Under the pieces are notes generated by a model. The model was not told the origin of the DNA. It searched no databases and was given only the letters and a program-made list of their open reading frames with translations. Position numbers and translations under genes: made by a program. Below, piece by piece: positions 51,904 through 59,972 of a stretch of DNA of 64,000 bases; within the stretch, counting starts at the first letter, position 1; the number at the start of each line of letters is the position of its first letter. The stretch lies in assembly GCF_003003355.1 (NCBI RefSeq), contig NZ_PVTQ01000004.1, forward strand, positions 186,001 through 250,000. The letters run 5' to 3'. The stretch comes from Donghicola tyrosinivorans (GTDB taxonomy: Bacteria > Pseudomonadota > Alphaproteobacteria > Rhodobacterales > Rhodobacteraceae).

Positions 51904-52052
51904 CCTTTCATCTTGGATCAAATACCTCGGGGGTAGGTCCGCAAGACCGTAGGGGGCAGAGCCCCCTGTGCGACCTCGGGAATTTTCGGGGCGCTGCCCC
52001 GCGAGGGCTTGGCCCTCGCTCCCCGAGGTATTTTTGCCAAGATGAAAGAAGG
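51904..52052. repeat. Composite palindromic intergenic element, copy B
   Basis: Same plan as copy A, about 149 bp. Outer arms TCATCTTGG...ATACCTCGGGG / CCCCGAGGTAT...CCAAGATGA (dispersed motif copies 8 and 9). Inner hairpins are GGTC-CGCAA-GACC (51936-51948), AGGGGGC-AGA-GCCCCCT (51951-51967), GGGGC-GCT-GCCCC (51988-52000) and GCGAGGGC-TTG-GCCCTCGC (52001-52019). Stem bases differ from copy A mostly in paired fashion. It lies between the convergent lipoprotein and glmS genes. Confidence 0.8.
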
Positions 52053-52061
52053 CGTGAGCCC

Positions 52062-53879
52062 TTATTCCACTGTCACCGATTTGGCGAGGTTGCGGGGTTG
52101 GTCGACGTCGGTGCCTTTGGCTATGGCCGTGTGATAGGCCAGAAGCTGCGCAGGTAGGGCGTAGAGGATCGGTGTGAGCACGTCGGAGACTTGCGGCATC
52201 ACGATACTCTTCCACACGCCCGCGCTGGCGGTCGCTTCGCCTTTTTTGTCTGTGATCAGCAGGACGCGGCCGTGGCGGGCCATGACTTCTTGCATGTTCG
52301 AGACGGTTTTGTCGAAGAGGCTGTCGCAGGGGGCAAGAACCACCACTGGGACCGATTGGTCGATCAGGGCGATGGGGCCGTGTTTCAGCTCGCCCGAGGC
52401 GTAGGCTTCGGCGTGGATGTAGCTGATCTCTTTCAGCTTCAGGGCGCCTTCATGGGCCAGCGGGTACATGACGCCGCGCCCCAGGAAGAGGATATCGCGG
52501 GCTTCGGCCAGTTCGGCCGAGGCCTCTTCGATGCCTGTGGTCTGGCTGAGGGCGTGGCTGAGGATGCCCGGCAGCGAGCGCAGGTTCGAGAGGTGATCGG
52601 CTAGGGCCTCATCGCTGATATGGCCGCGCTGGTGGCCTGCGCGCAGGGCCAGAAGCAGTAGCACGGTCAACTGGCAGGTGAAGGCTTTGGTTGAGGCCAC
52701 GCCGATTTCGGTGCCCGCAAGAATGGGCAGGGCGATGTCGCTTTCACGCGCGATCGAGCTTTCGGGGACGTTGACCACCGACAGGATCGAGCCTGCTTTG
52801 CCTTTGCAGTAGCGCAGGGCGGCCAGTGTGTCTGCGGTCTCGCCCGACTGGCTGACAAAGAGGGCGGCACTGGTAGCTTCAATGGGTGGTTCGCGGTAGC
52901 GGAATTCCGAGGCAACGTCGATTTCCACGGGCATGCGGGCAAGCTGTTCGAACCAGTATTTGGCGGTGAGGCAGGCGTAGAAAGCCGTGCCGCAGGCCAC
53001 CATGGTCATGCGCGAAATCTGGGTGAAGTCGATCTCGGGCAGGACAATATCCTTGCCATCGGTGGTCAGGTAGTGGCTGAGGGCGTCGCCGATGACGATG
53101 GGCTGTTCGGCGATCTCTTTCGACATGAAGTGTTTGTGGCCGCCTTTGTCCACACGGGTGGCGTCCAGCGAGACCACTTTCATCGGGCGGCTGACCTGTT
53201 CGTTCTTCGCGTCGCGGATTTCCGCGCCGTCGCGGGTCACCACGGCCCAATCGCCTTCTTCCAGATAGGTGATGCGGTTGGTGAGCGGACCCAGAGCGAT
53301 GGCGTCCGAGCCCACATACATCTCTCCGTCCCCGTGGCCGATGGCCAGAGGCGAGCCGAGGCGGGCGCAGATCAGCAGGTCTTCTTCGCCGTCAAACAGC
53401 AGGCACAGGGCAAAGGCGCCGTGCAGGCGGGCGATGGTTTCTTTTGCAGCCTCACGAGGGCCCATGCCCTGATCCATGTAGTGACGGACCAGCAGGGCGA
53501 TGGTTTCGGTGTCTGTCTCGGTTTCGCAGGCCAGACCGTGGGCGGCCAGTTCTTCGCGCAATTCGCGGAAATTCTCGATGATGCCGTTGTGGACGACAGC
53601 GACCTTGCCCGAGCGGTGCGGGTGGGCGTTTACCACTGAGGGCGCACCGTGGGTGGCCCAACGGGTGTGGCCGATGCCTGATTTGCCTGCCAGCGGGTCA
53701 TGAACCAGAAGGTCCGATAGGTTCACCAGCTTGCCGACCGCGCGGCGGCGTTCCAGCTTGCCTTCGTTGACGGTGGCGATGCCCGCGCTGTCATAGCCGC
53801 GATATTCAAGGCGGCGCAGGGCCTCGACCAGAGTGGGGGCAACTTCGTGGTTGCCCAGAATGCCTACAATTCCGCACAT
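52062..53879 (-). CDS. glmS: Glutamine--fructose-6-phosphate aminotransferase
   Basis: A 605-residue cytoplasmic enzyme that makes glucosamine-6-phosphate, the entry to UDP-GlcNAc, peptidoglycan and LPS. The N-terminal glutaminase begins MCGIVGILG (Cys2 nucleophile after Met removal) and holds GIGHTRWATHG. Two SIS domains follow (about 290-420 and 460-590), with SQSGETADTLAALR and the C-terminal PRNLAKSVTVE ending. Its start is 2 bases after the glmU stop, so it is co-transcribed with glmU. No glmS ribozyme is visible or expected in this group. Confidence 0.97.
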   Translation of the reverse strand: MCGIVGILGNHEVAPTLVEALRRLEYRGYDSAGIATVNEGKLERRRAVGKLVNLSDLLVHDPLAGKSGIGHTRWATHGAPSVVNAHPHRSGKVAVVHNGIIENFRELREELAAHGLACETETDTETIALLVRHYMDQGMGPREAAKETIARLHGAFALCLLFDGEEDLLICARLGSPLAIGHGDGEMYVGSDAIALGPLTNRITYLEEGDWAVVTRDGAEIRDAKNEQVSRPMKVVSLDATRVDKGGHKHFMSKEIAEQPIVIGDALSHYLTTDGKDIVLPEIDFTQISRMTMVACGTAFYACLTAKYWFEQLARMPVEIDVASEFRYREPPIEATSAALFVSQSGETADTLAALRYCKGKAGSILSVVNVPESSIARESDIALPILAGTEIGVASTKAFTCQLTVLLLLALRAGHQRGHISDEALADHLSNLRSLPGILSHALSQTTGIEEASAELAEARDILFLGRGVMYPLAHEGALKLKEISYIHAEAYASGELKHGPIALIDQSVPVVVLAPCDSLFDKTVSNMQEVMARHGRVLLITDKKGEATASAGVWKSIVMPQVSDVLTPILYALPAQLLAYHTAIAKGTDVDQPRNLAKSVTVE

Positions 53880-53881
53880 AA

Positions 53882-55228
53882 TTATTTACCTGCCTTCGCT
53901 TTTTTGGCTCGGAGCATATCAAAGAGTTTTTCGGCCATGCCGGGTTTGTTCACTTGCGCGGCGCGGCCAAGGGCCAGTGCGCCGTCTTCCACGTCTTTGG
54001 TGATCACCGAGCCTGAACCGGTCATCGCGCCGTTGCCGACGCGGACAGGGGCGACCAGCATGGTGCTGGAGCCGATGAAGGCACGCTCGCCAATCTCGGT
54101 GTGGTGTTTGAAGAAGCCGTCATAGTTGCAGGTGATGGTGCCTGCGCCGATGTTGGTGCCTTTGCCTACGGTGGCGTCGCCAATGTAGGTCAGGTGGTTG
54201 GCCTTGGCCCCTTCGTGGATTTGGGCGTTCTTGACCTCGACAAAGTTGCCGATGTGGGCCTCTTCGCCGATTTCCGCGCCGGGACGGAGGCGGGCGTAGG
54301 GGCCGATGATAGCGCCGCGGCTGACGTGGCACCCTTCTAGATGGCTGAAGGCGCGGATCACAGCGCCGCTTTCCACGGTCACATCGGGGCCGAAGACCAC
54401 GTTGGGTTCAATGATGGTTTCGCGTCCCACGATGGTGTCATGGGCGAAAAAGACGGTTTCGGGCGCGGTGAGGGTGACGCCGTTTTCCAGCGCCTCGGCG
54501 CGCATGGTGGATTGGAACTCGGCCTCTGCCTCGGCCAGTTGGGCGCGGGTGTTGACGCCCATCGTCTCGGCCTCGGTACAGGTGACGGCGGTGGCGCTGC
54601 GACCGGTGTCCCAAGCAAGTCCCACGATGTCGGTCAGGTAGTATTCGCCGCTGGCATTGTCGTTGCCCACTTTCTCGATCAGATCGAAGAGGACATCCGC
54701 GTCGGCGCAGACCACACCGCTGTTGCATAGGGTGATGGCGCGCTCGGCCTCAGAGGCGTCTTTGAATTCGACGATGCGCTCTAACTTGTCGCCGTTCATC
54801 ACAAGGCGGCCATAGCGACCGGGATCGGCGGCCTCAAATCCCAGTACAACCACGTCGTGGGTGCGGCGGGCCTCGACCATTGCTTCAAGGGTTTCGGGGC
54901 GGATGAAAGGGGTGTCGCCATAGAGGATGATCGCATCGCCTTTGAAGCCGTCCAGCGCAGGGCGGGCCTGCGCAACCGCATGGGCAGTGCCAAGCTGTTC
55001 TTCTTGCAGGACCACTTTGATCTCTTCGTCCCAGTCCTGCGCGGCTTTGGTCACTTCGGCAGCACCGTGGCCTGCCACGACAATCTGACGTTCGGGGGCC
55101 AGCGATGCGCCGGATTTAAGGGCGTGGACCATCAGGGGCGCAGAGGCGACCTTGTGTAGAACTTTGGGAAGGTCAGAGTTCATTCGGGTGCCTTGGCCTG
55201 CGGCAAGAACAATCAGCGCGGTTGCCAT
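53882..55228 (-). CDS. glmU: Bifunctional UDP-GlcNAc pyrophosphorylase/GlcN-1-P acetyltransferase
   Basis: A 448-residue enzyme that makes UDP-GlcNAc. The N-terminal uridyltransferase starts with VLAAGQGTRMNSDLPKVLH; the C-terminal left-handed beta-helix (about 260-430) has hexapeptide repeats such as GAIIGPYARLRPGAEIGEEA and the active-site region NYDGFFKHHTEIGE. ATG 55226-55228 starts MATALIVLAAGQG; the longer open frame upstream is unlikely. It heads the glmU-glmS operon and is divergent from the phosphatase gene. Confidence 0.96.
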   Translation of the reverse strand: MATALIVLAAGQGTRMNSDLPKVLHKVASAPLMVHALKSGASLAPERQIVVAGHGAAEVTKAAQDWDEEIKVVLQEEQLGTAHAVAQARPALDGFKGDAIILYGDTPFIRPETLEAMVEARRTHDVVVLGFEAADPGRYGRLVMNGDKLERIVEFKDASEAERAITLCNSGVVCADADVLFDLIEKVGNDNASGEYYLTDIVGLAWDTGRSATAVTCTEAETMGVNTRAQLAEAEAEFQSTMRAEALENGVTLTAPETVFFAHDTIVGRETIIEPNVVFGPDVTVESGAVIRAFSHLEGCHVSRGAIIGPYARLRPGAEIGEEAHIGNFVEVKNAQIHEGAKANHLTYIGDATVGKGTNIGAGTITCNYDGFFKHHTEIGERAFIGSSTMLVAPVRVGNGAMTGSGSVITKDVEDGALALGRAAQVNKPGMAEKLFDMLRAKKAKAGK

Positions 55229-55361
55229 AAAGAAATGGTCCTCAATTCGATAGTTTTGCAGTTCTTTTATAGAGCATGTGCAAAGGCACAAGGGGGCGGG
55301 CCATCAAAGATCATTGCGGATCATGTCAGAGGGCGGCAAGGTGCCGCCGATGGAGACCACT

Positions 55362-56051
55362 ATGCACTCAGTTATTTTTGATCTTGATGGCACGCTGGCC
55401 GATACCAGCGTTGATTTGATTGCCGCCGCAAACGCCTGTTTTGTCGGGATGGGTGTGGGGCCGCAGCTGGACCCTATGGCCGATGCGTCTACCGCGTTCA
55501 AAGGCGGGCGGGCGATGCTGACGCTGGGCATGCAGCGGTTGGGCCGTGCGGATGATCTGGATGAGATCGAACGGCAATATCCTTTGTTATTGGCCCATTA
55601 CGGCGAAAACATAGATGCTAACACGGTCTTCTACGAGGGCGCATTGGATGCCGTTCATCGTTTGCGGGCGCGGGGTGTTAGTGTGGGTATTTGCACCAAC
55701 AAGCCGGAAGGGCTGGCAGAAACTCTAATGAGCCGCATGGGGGCGCGGGACCTGTTTGATGCGCTGATCGGGGCGGATACGCTGCCGGTACGCAAGCCTG
55801 ATCCTGCGCCTCTGGCGGAAACGATCCGGCTGGTGGGCGGCGTGCCTGAACGCTCTGTTCTGATCGGGGATACGATCACAGACCGCAAATGTGCCGAAAA
55901 CCTTGGCATTCCTTGCGTGTTGGTGACCTTTGGGCCCGATGGGGACGGGGTGCGCAATCTGGCGCCTGAAGGATTGCTGGACCACTATAGCCGCCTTGAG
56001 GCGGTTTTGGCCGAGGTGATGGAGGGCTTTGCCGCGGAGGCAGGCGCATGA
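55362..56051 (+). CDS. gph: HAD-family hydrolase, phosphoglycolate phosphatase-like
   Basis: A 229-residue haloacid-dehalogenase phosphatase. Motif I is FDLDGTLADT (about residues 5-14) with nucleophile Asp7. Motif II is ICTNKPEG (about 107), and motifs III/IV are RKPDPAPL and VLIGDTITD. A helical cap lies between motifs I and II. It probably acts on 2-phosphoglycolate, but the family has many substrates. ATG 55362 follows GGAG at 6 bases; earlier in-frame starts lack one. It overlaps the DegT gene by four bases. Confidence 0.83.
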   Translation: MHSVIFDLDGTLADTSVDLIAAANACFVGMGVGPQLDPMADASTAFKGGRAMLTLGMQRLGRADDLDEIERQYPLLLAHYGENIDANTVFYEGALDAVHRLRARGVSVGICTNKPEGLAETLMSRMGARDLFDALIGADTLPVRKPDPAPLAETIRLVGGVPERSVLIGDTITDRKCAENLGIPCVLVTFGPDGDGVRNLAPEGLLDHYSRLEAVLAEVMEGFAAEAGA

Positions 56052-57235
56052 CCGAAGTCTTCAAGGGCAGCTTTACCCAGCAGGACCCGATCCCCGCCGA
56101 AGGTATTGCGGCAGCCACGGCTGTCATGCAGCATGGCCGCTTGCACCGCTATAATGAGGCGGCAGGCGAAACGGCAGAGGCCGCTTTGCTAGAGCAAGAG
56201 TTCGCCGCCTATGTGGGGGCGGAGTATGCGCTGGCGGTGGCCTCGGGCGGTTATGCGATTTGCACGGCGCTGCGGGCGGTGGGGGTTAAGCATGGTGATC
56301 CGGTGCTGACCAACGCCTTTACGCTGGCTCCTGTGCCGGGCGCGATCGCGGCAGTGGGCGGCACGCCTGTCTACGTTGAGGTGACGCCCGATCTGGTGAT
56401 CGATCTGGACGATCTGGCCGCCAAGGCGGATCAGGCCAAGGTTCTGCTGCTAAGCCATATGCGCGGCCATATCTGTGACATGGATCGCTTGATGCAGATT
56501 TGCGATGCCGCTGGGATCACCGTGGTTGAGGATTGCGCCCACACTATGGGGGCCACGTGGAAGGGCGTGCAAAGCGGACGCCACGGGGCGGTCGGCTGCT
56601 ATTCGACCCAGACCTACAAGCACATCAACTCGGGCGAGGGGGGCTTTCTGGTCACCGATGATGCCGAACTGATGGCAAGGGCGGTGATGCTGTCGGGCTC
56701 TTATATGCTCTATGGCAAGCATCGCGCTGGGCCGGGGCCTGAGGTTTATGAAGAGATCCGGTATGAGACGCCCAATATCTCGGGGCGGATGGATAACCTG
56801 CGGGCGGCGGTGCTGCGGCCCCAGATCCCTTTGCTCGCGGGGCGTATCGCGGGGTGGAATGCGCGTCATAATGTGGTGCGGGATGTGTTGCATGGGCTGA
56901 ACGGTGTCTATCTGCCTCAAGCGCCAGAGGCTGCGGTGCGGGTTGGTTCCAGCTTTCAGTTCCTGATGCGCGGCTGGGCAACTGAGCGGATCGAGGCGCT
57001 GATGGCGGCCTGTGCCAAGCGCGGCGTTGATCTGAAGTGGTTTGGCGCGGCCGAGCCTAAGGCCTTTACCAGCCGTTATGACAGTTGGCGCTATGCCCCT
57101 GTGCCCAAGCTGCCCAAGACCGATGCGATCCTTGCGGGGCTGATCGACATGCGCTTGCCGCTGACATTCTCGCTTGAGGATTGCGACTTGATCGGGCGCA
57201 TCCTGCGGGACGAGATCACCAAGGCGCAAAGCTGA
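56048..57235 (+). CDS. DegT/DnrJ/EryC1/StrS family PLP-dependent enzyme
   Basis: A 395-residue fold-type I PLP enzyme. The likely Schiff-base lysine is K191, in YSTQTYKHINSGEGG; VEDCAHTMGA carries the Asp that pairs with the PLP nitrogen. Family members transaminate sugar nucleotides (usually C3 or C4 keto sugars). No sugar-nucleotide or polysaccharide genes are near, so the substrate is unknown. Its ATG overlaps the phosphatase stop (ATGA), so the two proteins are made together. Confidence 0.82.
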   Translation: MTEVFKGSFTQQDPIPAEGIAAATAVMQHGRLHRYNEAAGETAEAALLEQEFAAYVGAEYALAVASGGYAICTALRAVGVKHGDPVLTNAFTLAPVPGAIAAVGGTPVYVEVTPDLVIDLDDLAAKADQAKVLLLSHMRGHICDMDRLMQICDAAGITVVEDCAHTMGATWKGVQSGRHGAVGCYSTQTYKHINSGEGGFLVTDDAELMARAVMLSGSYMLYGKHRAGPGPEVYEEIRYETPNISGRMDNLRAAVLRPQIPLLAGRIAGWNARHNVVRDVLHGLNGVYLPQAPEAAVRVGSSFQFLMRGWATERIEALMAACAKRGVDLKWFGAAEPKAFTSRYDSWRYAPVPKLPKTDAILAGLIDMRLPLTFSLEDCDLIGRILRDEITKAQS

Positions 57236-57309
57236 CCTCTGCCACATTGGTCTGGATCGCACCTGTTTGCGGCTCTGCTAAGGTAGGGGCGGAAACAAGG
57301 AAGGGCGCG

Positions 57310-57984
57310 ATGAGATATCTGTGGGCGTTGGTCCCGTGGCTGCTAGGGACCCAAGGTGCGATGGCCCATGCGGTAACCCAAGGGGACAAGGGCTATCTGG
57401 CGCAGGTCAGTGGCGAACAGATTCCAAGCTTTGTCTATCTGGGGGCCAAACATATGGTCACCGGCTATGATCATCTGTTGTTCCTCTTTGGAGTGATCTT
57501 TTTTCTCTATGGGGTGCGGCAGATCGGGGCATATGTCTCGCTTTTCGCGCTGGGCCATTCGCTGACCATGCTGGCGGGGGTCTGGTTCGGGATCGGAATA
57601 AACCCCTATATCATCGACGCGATCATCGGCTTTTCAGTGGTTTATAAGGCGCTGGATAATCTTGGTGCGTTTGAACGCTGGTTCGGTGTGCGGCCTTCGC
57701 CCAAGGGGGCGGTGTTTGTGTTCGGGTTGCTGCATGGCTTTGGCTTGGCGTCAAAGCTGCTGGACTATGAGATCTCCTCGGACGGGCTGCTGGTGAACCT
57801 TGTTGCCTTCAATGTGGGGGTCGAGTTGGGCCAGATCACCGCGCTGTTGCTGATCCTGATGGTGATGCACCAATGGCGGGCGATGCCCCGTTTCGCGCGG
57901 CAGTCTTATGCTGCGAATGTTTTGCTGATGATCGCCGGATTTGCGCTGATGTTCTATCAGATCGCCGGCTTGATGCTGGCGTAA
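57310..57984 (+). CDS. HupE/UreJ-like integral membrane protein
   Basis: A 224-residue membrane protein with a signal-like N-terminus (to AMAHAV) and about six spans. Conserved histidine motifs fit the family: HMVTGYDHLLFLFG, LFALGHSLTML and LLHGFGLASKL, which could bind a metal such as nickel. HupE/UreJ proteins are nickel or cobalt permeases, but this subgroup, without hydrogenase or urease genes nearby, may move another metal. GGAAGG lies 6 bases before ATG 57310. It is followed after 11 bases by an anchor-protein gene. Confidence 0.8.
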   Translation: MRYLWALVPWLLGTQGAMAHAVTQGDKGYLAQVSGEQIPSFVYLGAKHMVTGYDHLLFLFGVIFFLYGVRQIGAYVSLFALGHSLTMLAGVWFGIGINPYIIDAIIGFSVVYKALDNLGAFERWFGVRPSPKGAVFVFGLLHGFGLASKLLDYEISSDGLLVNLVAFNVGVELGQITALLLILMVMHQWRAMPRFARQSYAANVLLMIAGFALMFYQIAGLMLA

Positions 57985-57995
57985 GGGAGAGACCG

Positions 57996-58622
57996 ATGGG
58001 TGACGTGAAAGCCGTAGAGGCATCGGGCAAGGGCTTGATCGGCGCGACGCTGGGCGCGGCAGCGATCGGGGCGGCATTGGTGGTGACCTTCTGGCTGCCT
58101 GCGGAATATGGCGTGGACCCGACGGGCGTGGGCTATGCGCTGGGTCTGACGCAGATGGGGTTGGTCAAGCAGGGCTTGGCTGCGGCTGCCGAAGAAGAGG
58201 CGCAGCGCGATCCCCGTATCACCGAAGTTCTAAGCCGACTTGGCGACATCGAGGCCAAGCTGGACGCCCTGAGCGCAGGCGCGCCTTTGGAGGCGGTTGA
58301 GGTCTTGCCCGCCGAGTGGCGCGACAGTTTCACCTACACGCTGGCGCCCGGTCAGGGCTTTGAGGTCAAGCTGACGATGACTGAAGGGCAGGCGGCCCAG
58401 TACGCTTGGCACACGGACGGGGCCGGTCTGACCCATGATACCCACGGCGAGGGTGATGGCGAGATCAGCTATGAGCAGGGCCGCGATGTGGCCAGCGCCG
58501 ATGGCACGCTGACGGCTGCCTTTGACGGGCTGCACGGCTGGTGGTGGAGCAACCCGACCGCCGCACCCATTCAGCTGACGATCCAGACCGGCGGAGAGTA
58601 CGACCGGATGCTGCACCCATAA
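57996..58622 (+). CDS. Single-span 'transmembrane anchor' protein
   Basis: A 208-residue protein with a short cytoplasmic N-terminus, one membrane span at about 14-34 (LIGATLGAAAIGAALVVTFW), a linker with a coiled region (ITEVLSRLGDIEAKLDAL, about 78-95), and a C-terminal beta-rich domain with aromatic and histidine residues (AQYAWHTDGAGLTHDTHGEG and LHGWWWSNPT). Its constant neighbour is the HupE/UreJ-like gene 11 bases upstream, which suggests the two act together, perhaps in metal handling. Function unknown. Confidence 0.7.
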   Translation: MGDVKAVEASGKGLIGATLGAAAIGAALVVTFWLPAEYGVDPTGVGYALGLTQMGLVKQGLAAAAEEEAQRDPRITEVLSRLGDIEAKLDALSAGAPLEAVEVLPAEWRDSFTYTLAPGQGFEVKLTMTEGQAAQYAWHTDGAGLTHDTHGEGDGEISYEQGRDVASADGTLTAAFDGLHGWWWSNPTAAPIQLTIQTGGEYDRMLHP

Positions 58623-58636
58623 GACTGGCAAAATGT

Positions 58637-58651
58637 GAACAAGGGGTGAAC
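58637..58651 (+). promoter_or_regulatory. LexA (SOS) box 1 upstream of the radical-SAM gene
   Basis: GAAC-AAGGGGT-GAAC is an exact alphaproteobacterial SOS box in reverse-complement form, with centre-to-centre distance of 32 bases to box 2. Confidence 0.7.
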
Positions 58652-58668
58652 ATTTTACACTGGCCGAT

Positions 58669-58683
58669 GTTCATGTTGCGTTC
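58669..58683 (+). promoter_or_regulatory. LexA (SOS) box 2 upstream of the radical-SAM gene
   Basis: GTTC-ATGTTGC-GTTC is an exact SOS box ending 38 bases before the start codon. Two exact boxes in 47 bases are very unlikely by chance. Confidence 0.75.
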
Positions 58684-58721
58684 TATCTTTTCCGTCACAT
58701 CCACGCAGATGGAGCGGATTG

Positions 58722-59969
58722 ATGAGCAGACTGGACATGGCGGGCAAGCTGGAAATCCTTGCCGATGCCGCGAAATACGACGCCTCTTGTGCCTCATCGG
58801 GGGCGCAAAAACGGGATTCACGGGGCGGTAAGGGGATCGGATCCACGACGGCCTCATCGGGGATTTGCCACAGTTATACGCCGGACGGTCGCTGTATCTC
58901 TCTGCTGAAAATCCTGCTGACCAACAGCTGCATTTTCGACTGTCACTACTGCATCAACCGCAAATCCTCGAACGTGCGGCGGGCGCGGTTCACGGCGAAA
59001 GAGGTAGTGGACCTGACCCTAAGCTTTTACAAGCGGAACTATATTGAGGGGCTGTTTCTGTCCTCTGGGATCATCGGTTCGCCCGATTATACGATGGAGC
59101 AGATCGTCGAGGTGGCGCGGTCCCTGCGGCTGGATCACGACTTTCGGGGCTATATCCACCTAAAGACCATTCCCGATGCGGACCCGATGCTGGTCGAGGC
59201 GGCGGGGCGGTTTGCCGATCGCGTCTCTATCAACGTTGAACTGCCCACGGTGCCGGGGCTAACCAAGCTGGCCCCCGAGAAATCCGCACCGCGGATTGAA
59301 GGGGCGATGGGGCAGATGCGCCTTGCGATTGAGGATAGCAAGGATGCCCGCCGCCGCTATCGCCATGCGCCGCGCTTTGCCACAGGCCAATCGACCCAAA
59401 TGATCGTGGGGGCGGACGATGGCACTGACCGCGATATCGTGGGGCGGGCGGCGCATCTTTATGATCGGTTCGGATTGCGGAGGGTCTATTATTCGGCGTT
59501 TAGCCCGATCCCTGATGCCTCGGCGGTGCTGCCGTTGAAACGGCCGCCGTTGCAGCGGGAGAACCGTTTGTATCAGGCGGATTGGCTGATGCGGTTTTAT
59601 ACCTTTACGCCCGAGGATGTGGCCCAGACGACAGACCCCGTGACGGGAATGCTGCCCTTGGACATTGATCCCAAGCTGGCGTGGGCGCTGAAGTTCCGCG
59701 AGCATTTCCCCGTGGATGTGAACCGCGCCCCGAAAGAGGCGTTGCTGCGGGTGCCGGGGCTGGGAACCAAGGCGGTGAACGGCATTCTGTCGGCGCGGCG
59801 GGTGCGGCGGTTGCGGCTGGAGGACGTGGGGCGGCTGACAGTCAGCGTGAAAAAGCTGCTGCCTTTTATCATCTGCGAGGACTGGCGTCCCGTGCGCCTC
59901 ACCGACCGCGCCGACCTGAAGGCCTTGGTCGCGCCCAAGCCGGTGCAGCTAGATCTGTTCGGAGCCTGA
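58722..59969 (+). CDS. Putative DNA modification/repair radical-SAM protein
   Basis: A 415-residue radical-SAM enzyme. The cluster is C70-x3-C74-x2-C77 (CIFDCHYC). The SAM barrel continues with LFLSSGIIGSPDYTMEQ and SINVELPT, and a helix-hairpin-helix DNA-binding region lies at about 335-365 (LLRVPGLGTKAVNGILSARR). It ends QLDLFGA. This matches the family annotated as putative DNA modification/repair radical-SAM protein, usually next to a DUF4130 partner, as here. Two SOS boxes stand upstream. ATG 58722 follows GGAG at 7 bases. Confidence 0.85.
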   Translation: MSRLDMAGKLEILADAAKYDASCASSGAQKRDSRGGKGIGSTTASSGICHSYTPDGRCISLLKILLTNSCIFDCHYCINRKSSNVRRARFTAKEVVDLTLSFYKRNYIEGLFLSSGIIGSPDYTMEQIVEVARSLRLDHDFRGYIHLKTIPDADPMLVEAAGRFADRVSINVELPTVPGLTKLAPEKSAPRIEGAMGQMRLAIEDSKDARRRYRHAPRFATGQSTQMIVGADDGTDRDIVGRAAHLYDRFGLRRVYYSAFSPIPDASAVLPLKRPPLQRENRLYQADWLMRFYTFTPEDVAQTTDPVTGMLPLDIDPKLAWALKFREHFPVDVNRAPKEALLRVPGLGTKAVNGILSARRVRRLRLEDVGRLTVSVKKLLPFIICEDWRPVRLTDRADLKALVAPKPVQLDLFGA

Positions 59970-59972
59970 GCC

